NCBI GenBank assembly: GCA_011525785.1
Contig: WYBT01000039.1
Span: 124,001 to 188,000, forward strand
DNA: 64,000 bases
Reading direction: 5' to 3'
DNA from: Planctomycetaceae bacterium
Lineage (GTDB): Bacteria > Planctomycetota > UBA1135 > GCA-002686595
Positions 28,312 through 35,704 of the stretch are shown here, piece by piece. The notes under the pieces are model-generated. The model was not told the DNA's origin. It saw only the letters and a program-made list of their open reading frames with translations, and made no database searches. The position numbers and the translations under genes are program-made. The number at the start of each line of letters is the position of its first letter. Position 1 is the first letter of the stretch.

Positions 28312-28526
28312 GGCGAGCGGGACGAACGGCGCCCCGTCGCGACTCAGGGGCGCGTGAGCGCGCGACCCACGCGCACTCCTGAGCGCGGCCTTCACGTCGC
28401 ACTCGATGGGCGAGTCGGCCAAGGCCTCGACACGCCCCGCGGCACTTGGCCGCTCTGAGCTGCTGGTCTTCTCGCTACCACCTCCAGAGATCGTCGCGCC
28501 GCGCGAGGACCTCTGGACGCAATCGC

Positions 28527-29183
28527 TCAGTCGCTCTCCTCGTCCTCGACGACTTCGAGCCCTCGCTCGCGCAGCCGCTGAGCCAGCTCGCGCTGCGCGT
28601 CGAGCGCCGCGCGGTCCTTCGCGCCCACGCCGCGGACTCGGAGCGCAATGCGACCGTTTCCGAGGGCAGAGAGCTGGACGTCGTAGCTGGTCTGCGCGCC
28701 AGCGCCCGTTGAAGTCACGCCCAGCTGCAAGTGATGCACTCCGCGGGCATCCTTCACCAGCACGGCGAACTCCACGATCTCCGACAGTCCGTGCAAGTAC
28801 GTCTGCGGCTGCGTGTGCAGGTCGATACCAGCCGACGACGCAGCGGACGCCGCGAGGAGTTCGAGCTCCCGCGACTGCGGCGCGAGCGCCATGGCGTCCG
28901 ACGTCGGGTCCGTCGCGTCGTGACTACGCTCATGCGCCGCAGTCAACTTGCTCTCCGCGTCGCGCGGCTCGAACGTCGTGCGCACGTCGGCCTGCGCGGG
29001 GCGAGCGACGGACGATGCAGCTTGCTGGCCCGCGCCGCGAGCGAGCAGCACGGCGAAGCCCTCGCCCTTCGCCAGCGAAGCAGCTCGCTGGGCCTCGCGC
29101 CGCGCGGGTACGGACCGCACGGGCTCGGATCGCGCCGATTCAGACCGCGCAGGGGCCGCAGACTTCTTGAGAGGTTCGCTCAT
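28527..29183 (-). CDS. sctP: Probable needle-length regulator SctP (FliK/HrpP-like)
   Basis: The 218-residue protein is Ala/Ser/Arg-rich and disordered for its first 110 residues. It then has a compact C-terminal domain (VEFAVLVKDARGVHHLQLGV, YDVQLSALGNGRIALRVRGV, LAQRLRERGLEVVEDEESD). That plan matches type III secretion ruler proteins such as SctP and FliK, whose disordered part measures needle or hook length and whose T3S4 domain switches substrate class. The position between sctO and sctQ is the standard one. Its ATG overlaps the sctO stop (ATGA). Sequence similarity to known SctP is weak, so position carries much of the call. Confidence 0.6.
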   Translation of the reverse strand: MSEPLKKSAAPARSESARSEPVRSVPARREAQRAASLAKGEGFAVLLARGAGQQAASSVARPAQADVRTTFEPRDAESKLTAAHERSHDATDPTSDAMALAPQSRELELLAASAASSAGIDLHTQPQTYLHGLSEIVEFAVLVKDARGVHHLQLGVTSTGAGAQTSYDVQLSALGNGRIALRVRGVGAKDRAALDAQRELAQRLRERGLEVVEDEESD

Positions 29184-29692
29184 GGTCGCTGCTGGGTTTC
29201 ACGGAGCTTGCGCATCCACTCGAGCGGCGCGTCGTCGTCGCGACGGCGCTCTTCTTCGTTCAGTTGTGCGCGCCGATGGGCCGTTCGCTCGCGCTCCAGC
29301 GCGCGCTCGAGGGCTTCGAACTGCTGCTGCCGTTCGGCCAGCTCCGCGCGCTTGTTCTCGAGCTTGAGCTCGACCAACGCCAGCCGCTCGCGCCGGCGCT
29401 GCGCGGCCTTGTCGCGTTGGGCCTGCAGCTCGCGCAACTGCTCGATGTACTGACAGCTCCAGGTCCATTCGCGGGCCTCCGACGCGCACAGCGGCCGGAG
29501 GAACTGCTCATCGAGCTCGCGGCGCAGCCGTTGCGCGACGACTCGCAGACTCTTCAGCGCGTTGCAGAGCTCGTCCCGCGCCAGCTTCCGCTCGCGGCCG
29601 AGTTCGACCAGCTCGCCCTGCGTCGCATCGCGCGCCGCGGCCGCCGCGACGCGTTTGGGCTCGAGCGAAAAGCGGAACGGCGGCGGCGCCAT
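29180..29692 (-). CDS. sctO: Type III secretion stalk protein SctO (FliJ/YscO-like)
   Basis: The roughly 170-residue protein is an almost continuous charged coiled coil (ELVELGRERKLARDEL; LVELKLENKRAELAERQQQF), the two-helix hairpin architecture of FliJ/SctO that inserts into the ATPase hexamer. It follows sctN directly, with the chosen start MAPPPFRFSLEPKRV five bases after the sctN stop. A start 27 bases earlier would overlap sctN. Primary sequence in this family is poorly conserved, so the assignment depends on length, coiled coil and position, all of which agree. Confidence 0.7.
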   Translation of the reverse strand: MAPPPFRFSLEPKRVAAAAARDATQGELVELGRERKLARDELCNALKSLRVVAQRLRRELDEQFLRPLCASEAREWTWSCQYIEQLRELQAQRDKAAQRRRERLALVELKLENKRAELAERQQQFEALERALERERTAHRRAQLNEEERRRDDDAPLEWMRKLRETQQRP

Positions 29693-29696
29693 GGCC

Positions 29697-31016
29697 TCAC
29701 GCCAGGGCCCCGAACTCACGCACCAACCGCTCGCGCGTCGCCGCGAAGTCGCTCCGCTCGTGCGCCGGCTGCGCCAGGAACTCGAGCAACTTGGGGTGCG
29801 CCGCCAGGCGCTTGCGCTCGCGCTCGTCCGCGGGCTTGAACAGCCCCAGCTTGAGCTTGTCTTCGTTGTGCTGGTGCAGCGCGAGCACCTTGAGCGCCGC
29901 GTCGGCCGCTCGCGCGTGCTCGCTGTCGGTGACGGCGCCCGCGAGCCGGCTGACGCTCGCCGTCGCGTCGATCGAAGGCCGCACGCGCTGCTCTGCGAGG
30001 CGTCGCGAGAGCACGATGTGTCCGTCGAGCAAGCTGATGGTCTCGTCGGCGATCGGCTCGGTCAGATCGTCGCCCGCCACGAGCACGGTGTAGAGCGCCG
30101 TGATCGAGCCGTGGGCGTCGTTGCCGGCGCGTTCGAAGAGCTGCGGCAGCGTCGCGAACACCGACGCGGGATAACCCTGACGTCCGGGCGGCTCGCCCGC
30201 CGCGAGTCCGACCTCGCGCAGCGCGCGTGCGAAGCGTGTGACCGAGTCCACGAGCAGCACCACGCGCTCGCCGCGCGCGCGCGCCGCCTCGGCGATGGCC
30301 GTGGCCGCCCACGCCGCGCGCAAGCGCATCAACGCCGGCTGGTCGTCGGTCGAGACCACCACCGCCGCGCGCGCCAGCCCTTGCGGCCCGAGACTGTCCT
30401 CGACGAACTCGCGCACCTCGCGCCCGCGCTCGCCGATCAACGCCACGACGACGTGATCGGCCTCGACGTTGCGCGTGATCATGCCCAGCAGCGTGCTCTT
30501 GCCGACGCCGGCTGCGGCGAACAGACCGACGCGCTGCCCGACACCGAGCGTGAGCAGCCCGTCGATCGCACGCACGCCTGTGGCGAGCGGCTTGTCGATG
30601 CGCGCACGCGCCATCGGCGGCGGAGGCTCGGCCATCAGCGGCGCGCGCTCGTGCGATCGCAGCGCTCCGCGGCCGTCGATGGGCTGGCCCAACGCGTCGA
30701 GCACGCGGCCCCAGACCGCAGCTCCGCACGGAAAGCTCGCCGACGCAGGCGCTGGCGTGACGCGCGCGCCGGCGGCGATGGCGGTGATCGCGCCCAGCGG
30801 CATGAGCAGCGCCGCATCGCGCTCGAAGCCGACGACTTGGGCCTCGACGGCGCTGCCATCGGGTCGGTGGACGCGGCACACCTCGCCCACGCAGGCCTCG
30901 GGCAATGTTGCGTGAAGCACCGGCCCGCGCAGCTGCGTCACGCGACCTTCGCGAGCGACGCCGATGAGTCCCTCGAGCTCCGTGCTCGAGAGCGCCTGCG
31001 CCGGCGGACGCTTCAC
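29697..31016 (-). CDS. sctN: Type III secretion ATPase SctN (FliI homologue)
   Basis: The 439-residue F1-type ATPase has the P-loop AAAGVGKSTLLG (residues about 167-178), ALIGERGREVREFVEDSL, Walker B VVLLVDSVTRFARALREVGL, and GRQGYPASVFATLPQLFERA, all strongly conserved in FliI/SctN. It unfolds and feeds substrates into the export gate. The gene begins at a GTG overlapping the sctL stop (GTGA), the usual coupling of the ATPase with its regulator. The C-terminal helical domain (LKLGLFKPADERERKRLAA) completes a normal length. Confidence 0.95.
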   Translation of the reverse strand: MKRPPAQALSSTELEGLIGVAREGRVTQLRGPVLHATLPEACVGEVCRVHRPDGSAVEAQVVGFERDAALLMPLGAITAIAAGARVTPAPASASFPCGAAVWGRVLDALGQPIDGRGALRSHERAPLMAEPPPPMARARIDKPLATGVRAIDGLLTLGVGQRVGLFAAAGVGKSTLLGMITRNVEADHVVVALIGERGREVREFVEDSLGPQGLARAAVVVSTDDQPALMRLRAAWAATAIAEAARARGERVVLLVDSVTRFARALREVGLAAGEPPGRQGYPASVFATLPQLFERAGNDAHGSITALYTVLVAGDDLTEPIADETISLLDGHIVLSRRLAEQRVRPSIDATASVSRLAGAVTDSEHARAADAALKVLALHQHNEDKLKLGLFKPADERERKRLAAHPKLLEFLAQPAHERSDFAATRERLVREFGALA

Positions 31017-31759
31017 GACGCACCCCCGCTGCGCTTGGTGCGTTGCGCCAAGTGCTCGCGCAGCGGGCGGAACTGCTCGTCGATCGAAGCGTCGTAGGTC
31101 CCCATCTCGGTCTCCAGGCGCACGCCGTGCGGGCTGAGCTTGCGGTCCTGGTGCACCGTGATTTCGCCGCGCACTCCGCTCTCGCTGCGCAGCCGCTCGA
31201 GTGCCGCGCGCACCAGCGGCGCTTCGTCGGGGTGCAGGTGAACGGCGATGCGGCCGTGCAGGCGAGCGCGCTCGAGCGCCTTGGCGACCAGTTCGACGAT
31301 GCGCTCAGGCCGCGCCGCGAACTCGACGTCGAGGATGGCGCGGGCAAAGCGATACGACGCGGCGAGCACATCGTGCTCGAAGCGCTCGCGCTGCGCGGTG
31401 ATCTCCTGCTCGAGCGCCTGCAAGGTCGCGCGCCACTTGCGCGTGGCGGCCTGTCGCGCCGCCTGGACCGCACGACGCTTCTCGGCCTCGACCTCGCCGC
31501 GCGCCGCTTCGAGCAACGCCGCGCAGTCGCGCTCCGCTTGCTCGCGCAGGGCCCTGCACTCCTCCTGCGTGGAGCGCAACTCCTCGCGCGCCTGCTCCAG
31601 CCCGCGTTCGAGCGCGAAGGCCTCGCTGCTCACCACCCGCGTCGCCGCGTACAGCGGCTCGCACGCCCCGGCGACAGGCCGCACGACGCGCGCCGGCCGC
31701 GTCGACGCCTCAGCAGCGAGCACTTGCGCAAACGGCGGAGCAGAAGGTTGGAGGCCCAT
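31013..31759 (-). CDS. sctL: Type III secretion ATPase regulator SctL (FliH homologue)
   Basis: The 248-residue protein has a long N-terminal coiled coil (ALERGLEQAREELRSTQEEC; EVEAEKRRAVQAARQAAT) and a C-terminal FliH-like domain (RFARAILDVEFAARPERIVE, IAVHLHPDEAPLVRAALERL, SPHGVRLETEMGTYDASIDE). The closing GTYDASIDEQFRPLRE is typical of SctL. It links SctN to SctQ and controls ATPase activity. Start MGLQPSAPPFAQ has a GGAGG-like site close upstream. The preceding 250 bases hold only a decayed remnant, so it may have its own promoter. Confidence 0.85.
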   Translation of the reverse strand: MGLQPSAPPFAQVLAAEASTRPARVVRPVAGACEPLYAATRVVSSEAFALERGLEQAREELRSTQEECRALREQAERDCAALLEAARGEVEAEKRRAVQAARQAATRKWRATLQALEQEITAQRERFEHDVLAASYRFARAILDVEFAARPERIVELVAKALERARLHGRIAVHLHPDEAPLVRAALERLRSESGVRGEITVHQDRKLSPHGVRLETEMGTYDASIDEQFRPLREHLAQRTKRSGGAS

Positions 31760-31816
31760 GGAACAGCTCGACCCGCTCCAGGGGACCTCCCCCGCCGCTC
31801 CCACGCACTCGCGCGC

Positions 31817-31972
31817 TTACGGCTCGAGATAGAACTCGATCGCGTCGGTCAGGTTGAGGTTCGCGGGCGCGCCGACGTCGCGGCTGTAGAACTGCGCTCG
31901 CACCCGCTGGCCCGGGAGCGCGGGCTCGTTCGATCGCGAACAGGTCGGTACACCGGGTGCATCGACGGACAT
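31817..31972 (-). pseudogene. Remnant of a planctomycete YCTA-type C-terminal domain
   Basis: The frame ends GQRVRAQFYSRDVGAP followed by NLNLTDAIEFYLEP and a stop. This aligns by eye with the ends of the secreted proteins in this window (for example AQYWQRDP...GLTNAVAFHIAP at 401). The upstream part that should carry YCTA and GGTLCV motifs is missing, and the frame then runs into sctK in another frame. It is the 3' scrap of a gene lost or replaced between sctK and sctL, and it suggests the operon was assembled or rearranged here. Confidence 0.55.
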
Positions 31973-32016
31973 CACCACCACCAGCTCGGGGCGCTGAGCA
32001 CTGGCGGGCAAACTCG

Positions 32017-32760
32017 TCAGTTCACGAGCTGTGCGATCCAGCCGTCGATGGTGCGATTTTCGGCCGCGGAAGCGACCGTGAGCGGCGATTCGAGGCGCAA
32101 GAGGCGCAGCAGGTCCGAGCTGCCCACGCCGGCGGAGTCGATCGCGGCGAGGTCGACGCTCGCGCGCAGCCGCGCGGCCAGAACGCGGCGGCCGAGCGCG
32201 GAGAGCAGGCTGTCGCCGCGCCGCTCGAGGGCGAGTTCGGGCGTGAGGAGCGAGACCTGAGCCGCGAGCTCGGGCGTCGGCGGCTGGCGGTGAATCATCA
32301 GTTGCAAGACGTCGTGAGCCCGCTGTGCGCCGAGCGGACGAAGCCACAGCGACAGTTCGTGACGTGGAACGCTGACCGCAGCTGACGCGATCGCGCGCAG
32401 GCCCACTCGAATGCACGCATCTCGTGCGCGAGAGGCGGGCCACTCGAGCAGGCAGCGCCAGGTGCGATCGAGACGGGCGGCAACGTCGCGCCAGCGAGTC
32501 CAGCGCGCGAGATCGCGGCGACGGAGGTAGTAGTTGGCGTCGGTGCGAGCAGGCGCGTGATGGGCCGGCGCGAGACCGGCTTCGCGCTCGAGCTGCTCGA
32601 GTTCGCTCCACCACAGCTCGTCCAGAGCTGCAGGGCCCTCCGCGGCGCTCCGCAAGTCGTTCGCGCGCGGGTGCAGCTCCGCGAGCGCTTGACCGCGCGC
32701 GCCCAGGCTTCCGAGCAACGCGCGCAGGCAAGCGAGCTCGAGCTGTGCGCAGGCGGACAT
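32017..32760 (-). CDS. sctK: Probable type III sorting-platform protein SctK
   Basis: The 247-residue helical, cytoplasmic-looking protein sits between sctJ and sctL, the classic place of sctK. Features are a Leu/Ala-rich N-terminus, DANYYLRRRDLARWTRWRDV, a basic VGLRAIASAAVSVPR stretch, and RRVLAARLRASVDLAAID near the end. SctK families are weakly conserved. The N-terminal tryptophans and the length near 240 residues fit YscK/PscK-like proteins. I base the call on position and size more than on motifs. Its start lies eight bases after the sctJ stop. Confidence 0.55.
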   Translation of the reverse strand: MSACAQLELACLRALLGSLGARGQALAELHPRANDLRSAAEGPAALDELWWSELEQLEREAGLAPAHHAPARTDANYYLRRRDLARWTRWRDVAARLDRTWRCLLEWPASRARDACIRVGLRAIASAAVSVPRHELSLWLRPLGAQRAHDVLQLMIHRQPPTPELAAQVSLLTPELALERRGDSLLSALGRRVLAARLRASVDLAAIDSAGVGSSDLLRLLRLESPLTVASAAENRTIDGWIAQLVN

Positions 32761-32768
32761 GCTTCAGC

Positions 32769-33581
32769 TCAGGCGTTGCGTCGAGCCAAGCCAACGACGT
32801 TCGGCGCAGGCGCGGCCGGTGCTGCAACGTTGGTCGAGTCCTTGCCCGCGCGCCGCGCACTGGCGAGCCAACGCAGAGCCAGCGCGAGCGTCGAGAGCCC
32901 GAGCGCGAGCGTGATCCAGCGCTCGGACGGATCGACCGCCGGCGCGTCGATCAACTCGACATCAGCCTTCGGCGCCTCGCGCGGCGGCGCGAAAGCCACC
33001 GTGACGCTCAAGCGCTCGTCGTCGAGCCCGCTCACGCCGAAGCGCAGCGTCTTGCGGAGTTCAGCCTCGAATTCAGGCGCCCAACCGGGCTCGACCAGCA
33101 CCACGGCCGAGGCGCTGGGCTTGGGGGCCGGCGCAGCGCCGACCGTGCGCATGCTCGCGGCGCGATCGAGCGTCACGCTGGCTTGCAGCACGTGCGGCAG
33201 GACTTCGAGTTGTCGCGCGAGCTGTTCCGCTTGCGCGAGGTCGAGCGCCGACTGCACCTGAGCCGGCGTTTTCGCGAAGCCCGAGCCGTTGACGAGCTCG
33301 ATCAAGTTGTTGTCAGGCCGTCCGAGCACGCCCGGCGTCGTGTTGATGAGCCGCGTCGCAAGCGCCAGATCCCGCTCGGCCACCAGCACGCGCCACGCGC
33401 CTTTGCGCACGTCCTTGGGGGTCAGTTTGCGGGCGCTGACTACGCCGCTGGAGTTGAGCACATCGAGAATCCGGACGGCTTCACGCTCGCTAGCAGCGTG
33501 ATAGAGCTCGACCTCCGCCGGCTGGCAGCTCGCTGTCAGACAAGTCAGCGCAACAAGGGCAATGGCAGGGAAGTGCTTCAT
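32769..33581 (-). CDS. sctJ: Type III secretion inner-ring lipoprotein SctJ
   Basis: The 270-residue protein has a lipoprotein signal (MKHFPAIALVALTCLTASCQ, lipobox Cys19). Two ring-building motifs follow: ELYHAASEREAVRILDVLNS (RBM1) and VRKGAWRVLVAERDLALATR with VQSALDLAQAEQLARQLEVL (RBM2). A single C-terminal membrane segment (WITLALGLSTLALALRWLA) closes it. This lipidated short form is SctJ of injectisomes; the flagellar FliF is about twice as long and not lipidated. It is the key evidence that the operon is non-flagellar. Confidence 0.92.
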   Translation of the reverse strand: MKHFPAIALVALTCLTASCQPAEVELYHAASEREAVRILDVLNSSGVVSARKLTPKDVRKGAWRVLVAERDLALATRLINTTPGVLGRPDNNLIELVNGSGFAKTPAQVQSALDLAQAEQLARQLEVLPHVLQASVTLDRAASMRTVGAAPAPKPSASAVVLVEPGWAPEFEAELRKTLRFGVSGLDDERLSVTVAFAPPREAPKADVELIDAPAVDPSERWITLALGLSTLALALRWLASARRAGKDSTNVAAPAAPAPNVVGLARRNA

Positions 33582-33657
33582 GGCGGGTGAGTCGAGCGGG
33601 CTTGAGTCGGCGCTGTGCGCGGCGCGTTCGTGACGAGCACGGACGCGGCGCGCGGGA

Positions 33658-34095
33658 TCACATTTGCGTCTGCAGCGCGGTCTTCGCGCCGCTGGTGGCG
33701 TGCTCGACCACTTTGGTCGTCATTTCGAGTCCGAACTGAACCTGCGACAGCTCCGACTGCAGCAGGAACAACTCACCGGGCGTGGGTTGGACTCCGCCCC
33801 GCGCCATTTCGCGCGCGAGTTCGAGCAGCGCCGTTCCGCGCGAACCGAGTTCGGCCACACCGGGGTAGCGCTTTTCGATCTCGTCGAGTCGCTCGACAAC
33901 GCCGGGCGCGCTGGCCTCGCGGGCGCGCGTCAGATCGGGTCGCCCGATTTCGTCGACGCGCCCGACCACGCCGGTCGACAGCCCGTCGAGCGCGCTGCGA
34001 AAGCCGGTGGGCTCGGCGCCGGTCGGCGTCTGGACCTGCGGTGTCACCGGCTGCGTGAGCAACGTCGGACTCGTCGAGAGCGCGGGTGTGTGCAT
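33658..34095 (-). CDS. sctI: Probable type III inner-rod protein SctI
   Basis: The 145-residue protein has a disordered N-terminus (MHTPALSTSPTLLTQPVTPQ) and a helical C-terminus, with GELFLLQSELSQVQFGLEMT followed by TKVVEHATSGAKTALQTQM. The end pattern of SctI/rod proteins (helix with LS.VQ..., closing VE.A..G.KTLL.TQ) matches closely. It would polymerise inside the needle base. It lies directly upstream of sctJ, as in Ysc-type operons. The start MHTPALSTSP is preferred because the longer frame adds Cys/Arg-rich shadow residues. Confidence 0.65.
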   Translation of the reverse strand: MHTPALSTSPTLLTQPVTPQVQTPTGAEPTGFRSALDGLSTGVVGRVDEIGRPDLTRAREASAPGVVERLDEIEKRYPGVAELGSRGTALLELAREMARGGVQPTPGELFLLQSELSQVQFGLEMTTKVVEHATSGAKTALQTQM

Positions 34096-34129
34096 GGGTC
34101 GTGCGCTTTGATCGTCGTTCCGTGGGAAG

Positions 34130-34501
34130 TCAGCTGCGCGCCTGCACGGCGCGTGCGTACAAGCGATCGAACAGCTCGCGCGCGGCCGGGTTCTCTTCGA
34201 TGGCGCGCACGACCTGTTGTTCGAGTTGAGGGGAGGCCAGCGGCCCCAGCCCACGCTGGATTCCGCTCGAGACGACGCGCTCGAGGATCTCGTCTTTGCC
34301 CAGGCCGCGCTCGAGGCCCTCGTCGATCAGCTTCCGCATGCGCGCGCCTGCGCCGCCAGCTTTCGCGCCGCTCGACGTCGAGGCGGGCGTGTGCGCGCCG
34401 CGCACTTCGAATCCGGAGTCCGTCGGACCTGCGGCGCGCGTGCGTTCCGTGCGTCCGGCTCCGTGCGGCCCCGAGGGCCCGATGCGTTCGATTCCACTCA
34501 T
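34130..34501 (-). CDS. Small type III operon protein of unknown function, 123 residues
   Basis: It begins MSGIERIGPSGPHGAGRTER. The first half is Gly/Ser/Thr-rich and likely disordered; the second half is helical (MRKLIDEGLERGLGKDEILE, LEQQVVRAIEENPAARELFD). A disordered secretion-like N-terminus followed by helices suits a secreted substrate or early structural component, but I recognise no family. It lies between the TPR chaperone-like gene and sctI with short gaps on both sides, so it is part of the system. Confidence 0.6.
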   Translation of the reverse strand: MSGIERIGPSGPHGAGRTERTRAAGPTDSGFEVRGAHTPASTSSGAKAGGAGARMRKLIDEGLERGLGKDEILERVVSSGIQRGLGPLASPQLEQQVVRAIEENPAARELFDRLYARAVQARS

Positions 34502-34541
34502 GTCGATGTCTCCGCGAGCGCTGGGTTGGTGCGCGCTCCGC

Positions 34542-35003
34542 TCAACTGATCGGTCCACCGCGCGCGTCGTTGCGCGGCGCGAGCGCCTCACGCAGCAGCG
34601 CGAGGTTGTGCTCGACCGCGAGCAGCCCTGGATGGCGCGCGTCGAGTTGGCGCGCCTTGTCGAGTGCGTCTTGCGCGCGCTCGAGCTCGCCCGCGCAGGT
34701 CCAGATGTCCGCTTCGAGCACGTACGAGAAGGTCATGGTCGACGCGTCGATGCGCGGACGCCGACGCGCTTGCGCCGCGCTCTGCGCAGCGGCTTCGAAC
34801 TCTCGTTTCGCACTCAATACCTCCGCCTGGCCCAGCCACGGCAGCGGATCGTTCGCGGCGAGATGTTGCAGCGCGCGGAAGATCGCCGCGGCGCGGTCGA
34901 GCTCGCCGCGAAAACACCATTGATACGCGCACTCGCCCAAGAGGCGCAGCGCCGCGAAGTCGTCGCGGTCCAGTCCCAAGTCATGCGCCAAGGCGGCGGA
35001 CAT
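34542..35003 (-). CDS. TPR protein, probable type III secretion chaperone
   Basis: The 153-residue protein consists of about three tetratricopeptide repeats: ALRLLGECAYQWCFRGELDRAA, WLGQAEVLSAKREFEAAAQ, and YVLEADIWTCAGELERAQDALDKA with the closing LDARHPGLLAVEHNLALL. Small TPR proteins of this size act as class II chaperones for translocators (SycD-like) or needle chaperones (SctG). Here it is next to the needle-like gene, which favours SctG. Which substrate it binds cannot be read from the sequence. Confidence 0.65.
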   Translation of the reverse strand: MSAALAHDLGLDRDDFAALRLLGECAYQWCFRGELDRAAAIFRALQHLAANDPLPWLGQAEVLSAKREFEAAAQSAAQARRRPRIDASTMTFSYVLEADIWTCAGELERAQDALDKARQLDARHPGLLAVEHNLALLREALAPRNDARGGPIS

Positions 35004-35021
35004 TGCTCGAGCTCTTCGCGC

Positions 35022-35327
35022 TCAGGGACGCATGTTGCGCACGGCGGCCATGCGCGTTTCGTGGTTGGTCTTCGACACGTTGCTGAGCGTCGAGAAGACC
35101 TGGTTTTCGTGCTGGAGGCGGCGCTGCAGATCGAAGAGCTGCATTTGCTGCTGGAACTCGGGGCTCAGGCCGCCGGCCCCCGGGAGCAGCGCGCCGAAGC
35201 CGGTTCCGCGCACCGCGGCGCGCACGGCCGAACCGACGGCGCGGCCGAGCAGTTCGCCGCCGCTGGGGCGCGAGTAGAGGCCGAATCCATCGAAAGCGGG
35301 TGAAGCGCGGAAGTTGAGCGAGTCCAT
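35022..35327 (-). CDS. Candidate type III needle-like protein
   Basis: The 101-residue protein has a Gly-rich first half and a helical, amphipathic end: LQRRLQHENQVFSTLSNVSK then TNHETRMAAVRNMRP. Needle (SctF) and rod proteins characteristically finish with a helix ending in a K..x.T.x..V.NIR-like pattern, which this resembles. It is adjacent to a TPR chaperone-like gene. It is longer than the usual 80-residue SctF and has a Gly-rich N-terminus, so I keep the call at candidate level; an alternative is a rod-associated or secreted protein. Confidence 0.45.
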   Translation of the reverse strand: MDSLNFRASPAFDGFGLYSRPSGGELLGRAVGSAVRAAVRGTGFGALLPGAGGLSPEFQQQMQLFDLQRRLQHENQVFSTLSNVSKTNHETRMAAVRNMRP

Positions 35328-35392
35328 GGCTGGTGGAGCGATTCGAAGGCGTTCGAGAGGAGCACGACGCGCGCGGGTGCGGCGTCGCGGGG

Positions 35393-35701
35393 TTATCGGG
35401 GCGATTGCGCGCCCGTTGCGGAGCTGAGAGACGCGCGAGCTTCGCGTTCGAGCACGGCGAACAGCTCGAGGGCGGCCTGCAGCCCGCTGCGCAGCTCGGC
35501 CGCGACCTCCAGGTCGAGCGTTCCGCCCGCCGCACGTCGCTCGAGCGCGCTCAGCGGCGCCTCGAGCCAGCGTTCGAGCGCCGCGCGCGAGTTGCCGTGC
35601 AGCAGCGCCGCGAGCGCCTGCTCGGTGAGCTCGAAACCCGTGGCGGAGGCGTCGCTGGCGCGCGCCGCGGATGCGTGGAGAGCGTTCTGGTCGTGCGACA
35701 T
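35393..35701 (-). CDS. Small type III operon protein, 102 residues, unknown
   Basis: Starting MSHDQNALHASAARASD, the product is acidic and helical (FELTEQALAALLHGNSRAAL, LEVAAELRSGLQAALELFAV). Size and charge resemble SctE/YscE-like cochaperones or other small cytoplasmic helpers. I recognise no family. It is three bases from the TPR lipoprotein gene, so it is translated with it. Confidence 0.55.
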   Translation of the reverse strand: MSHDQNALHASAARASDASATGFELTEQALAALLHGNSRAALERWLEAPLSALERRAAGGTLDLEVAAELRSGLQAALELFAVLEREARASLSSATGAQSPR

Positions 35702-35704
35702 GGT

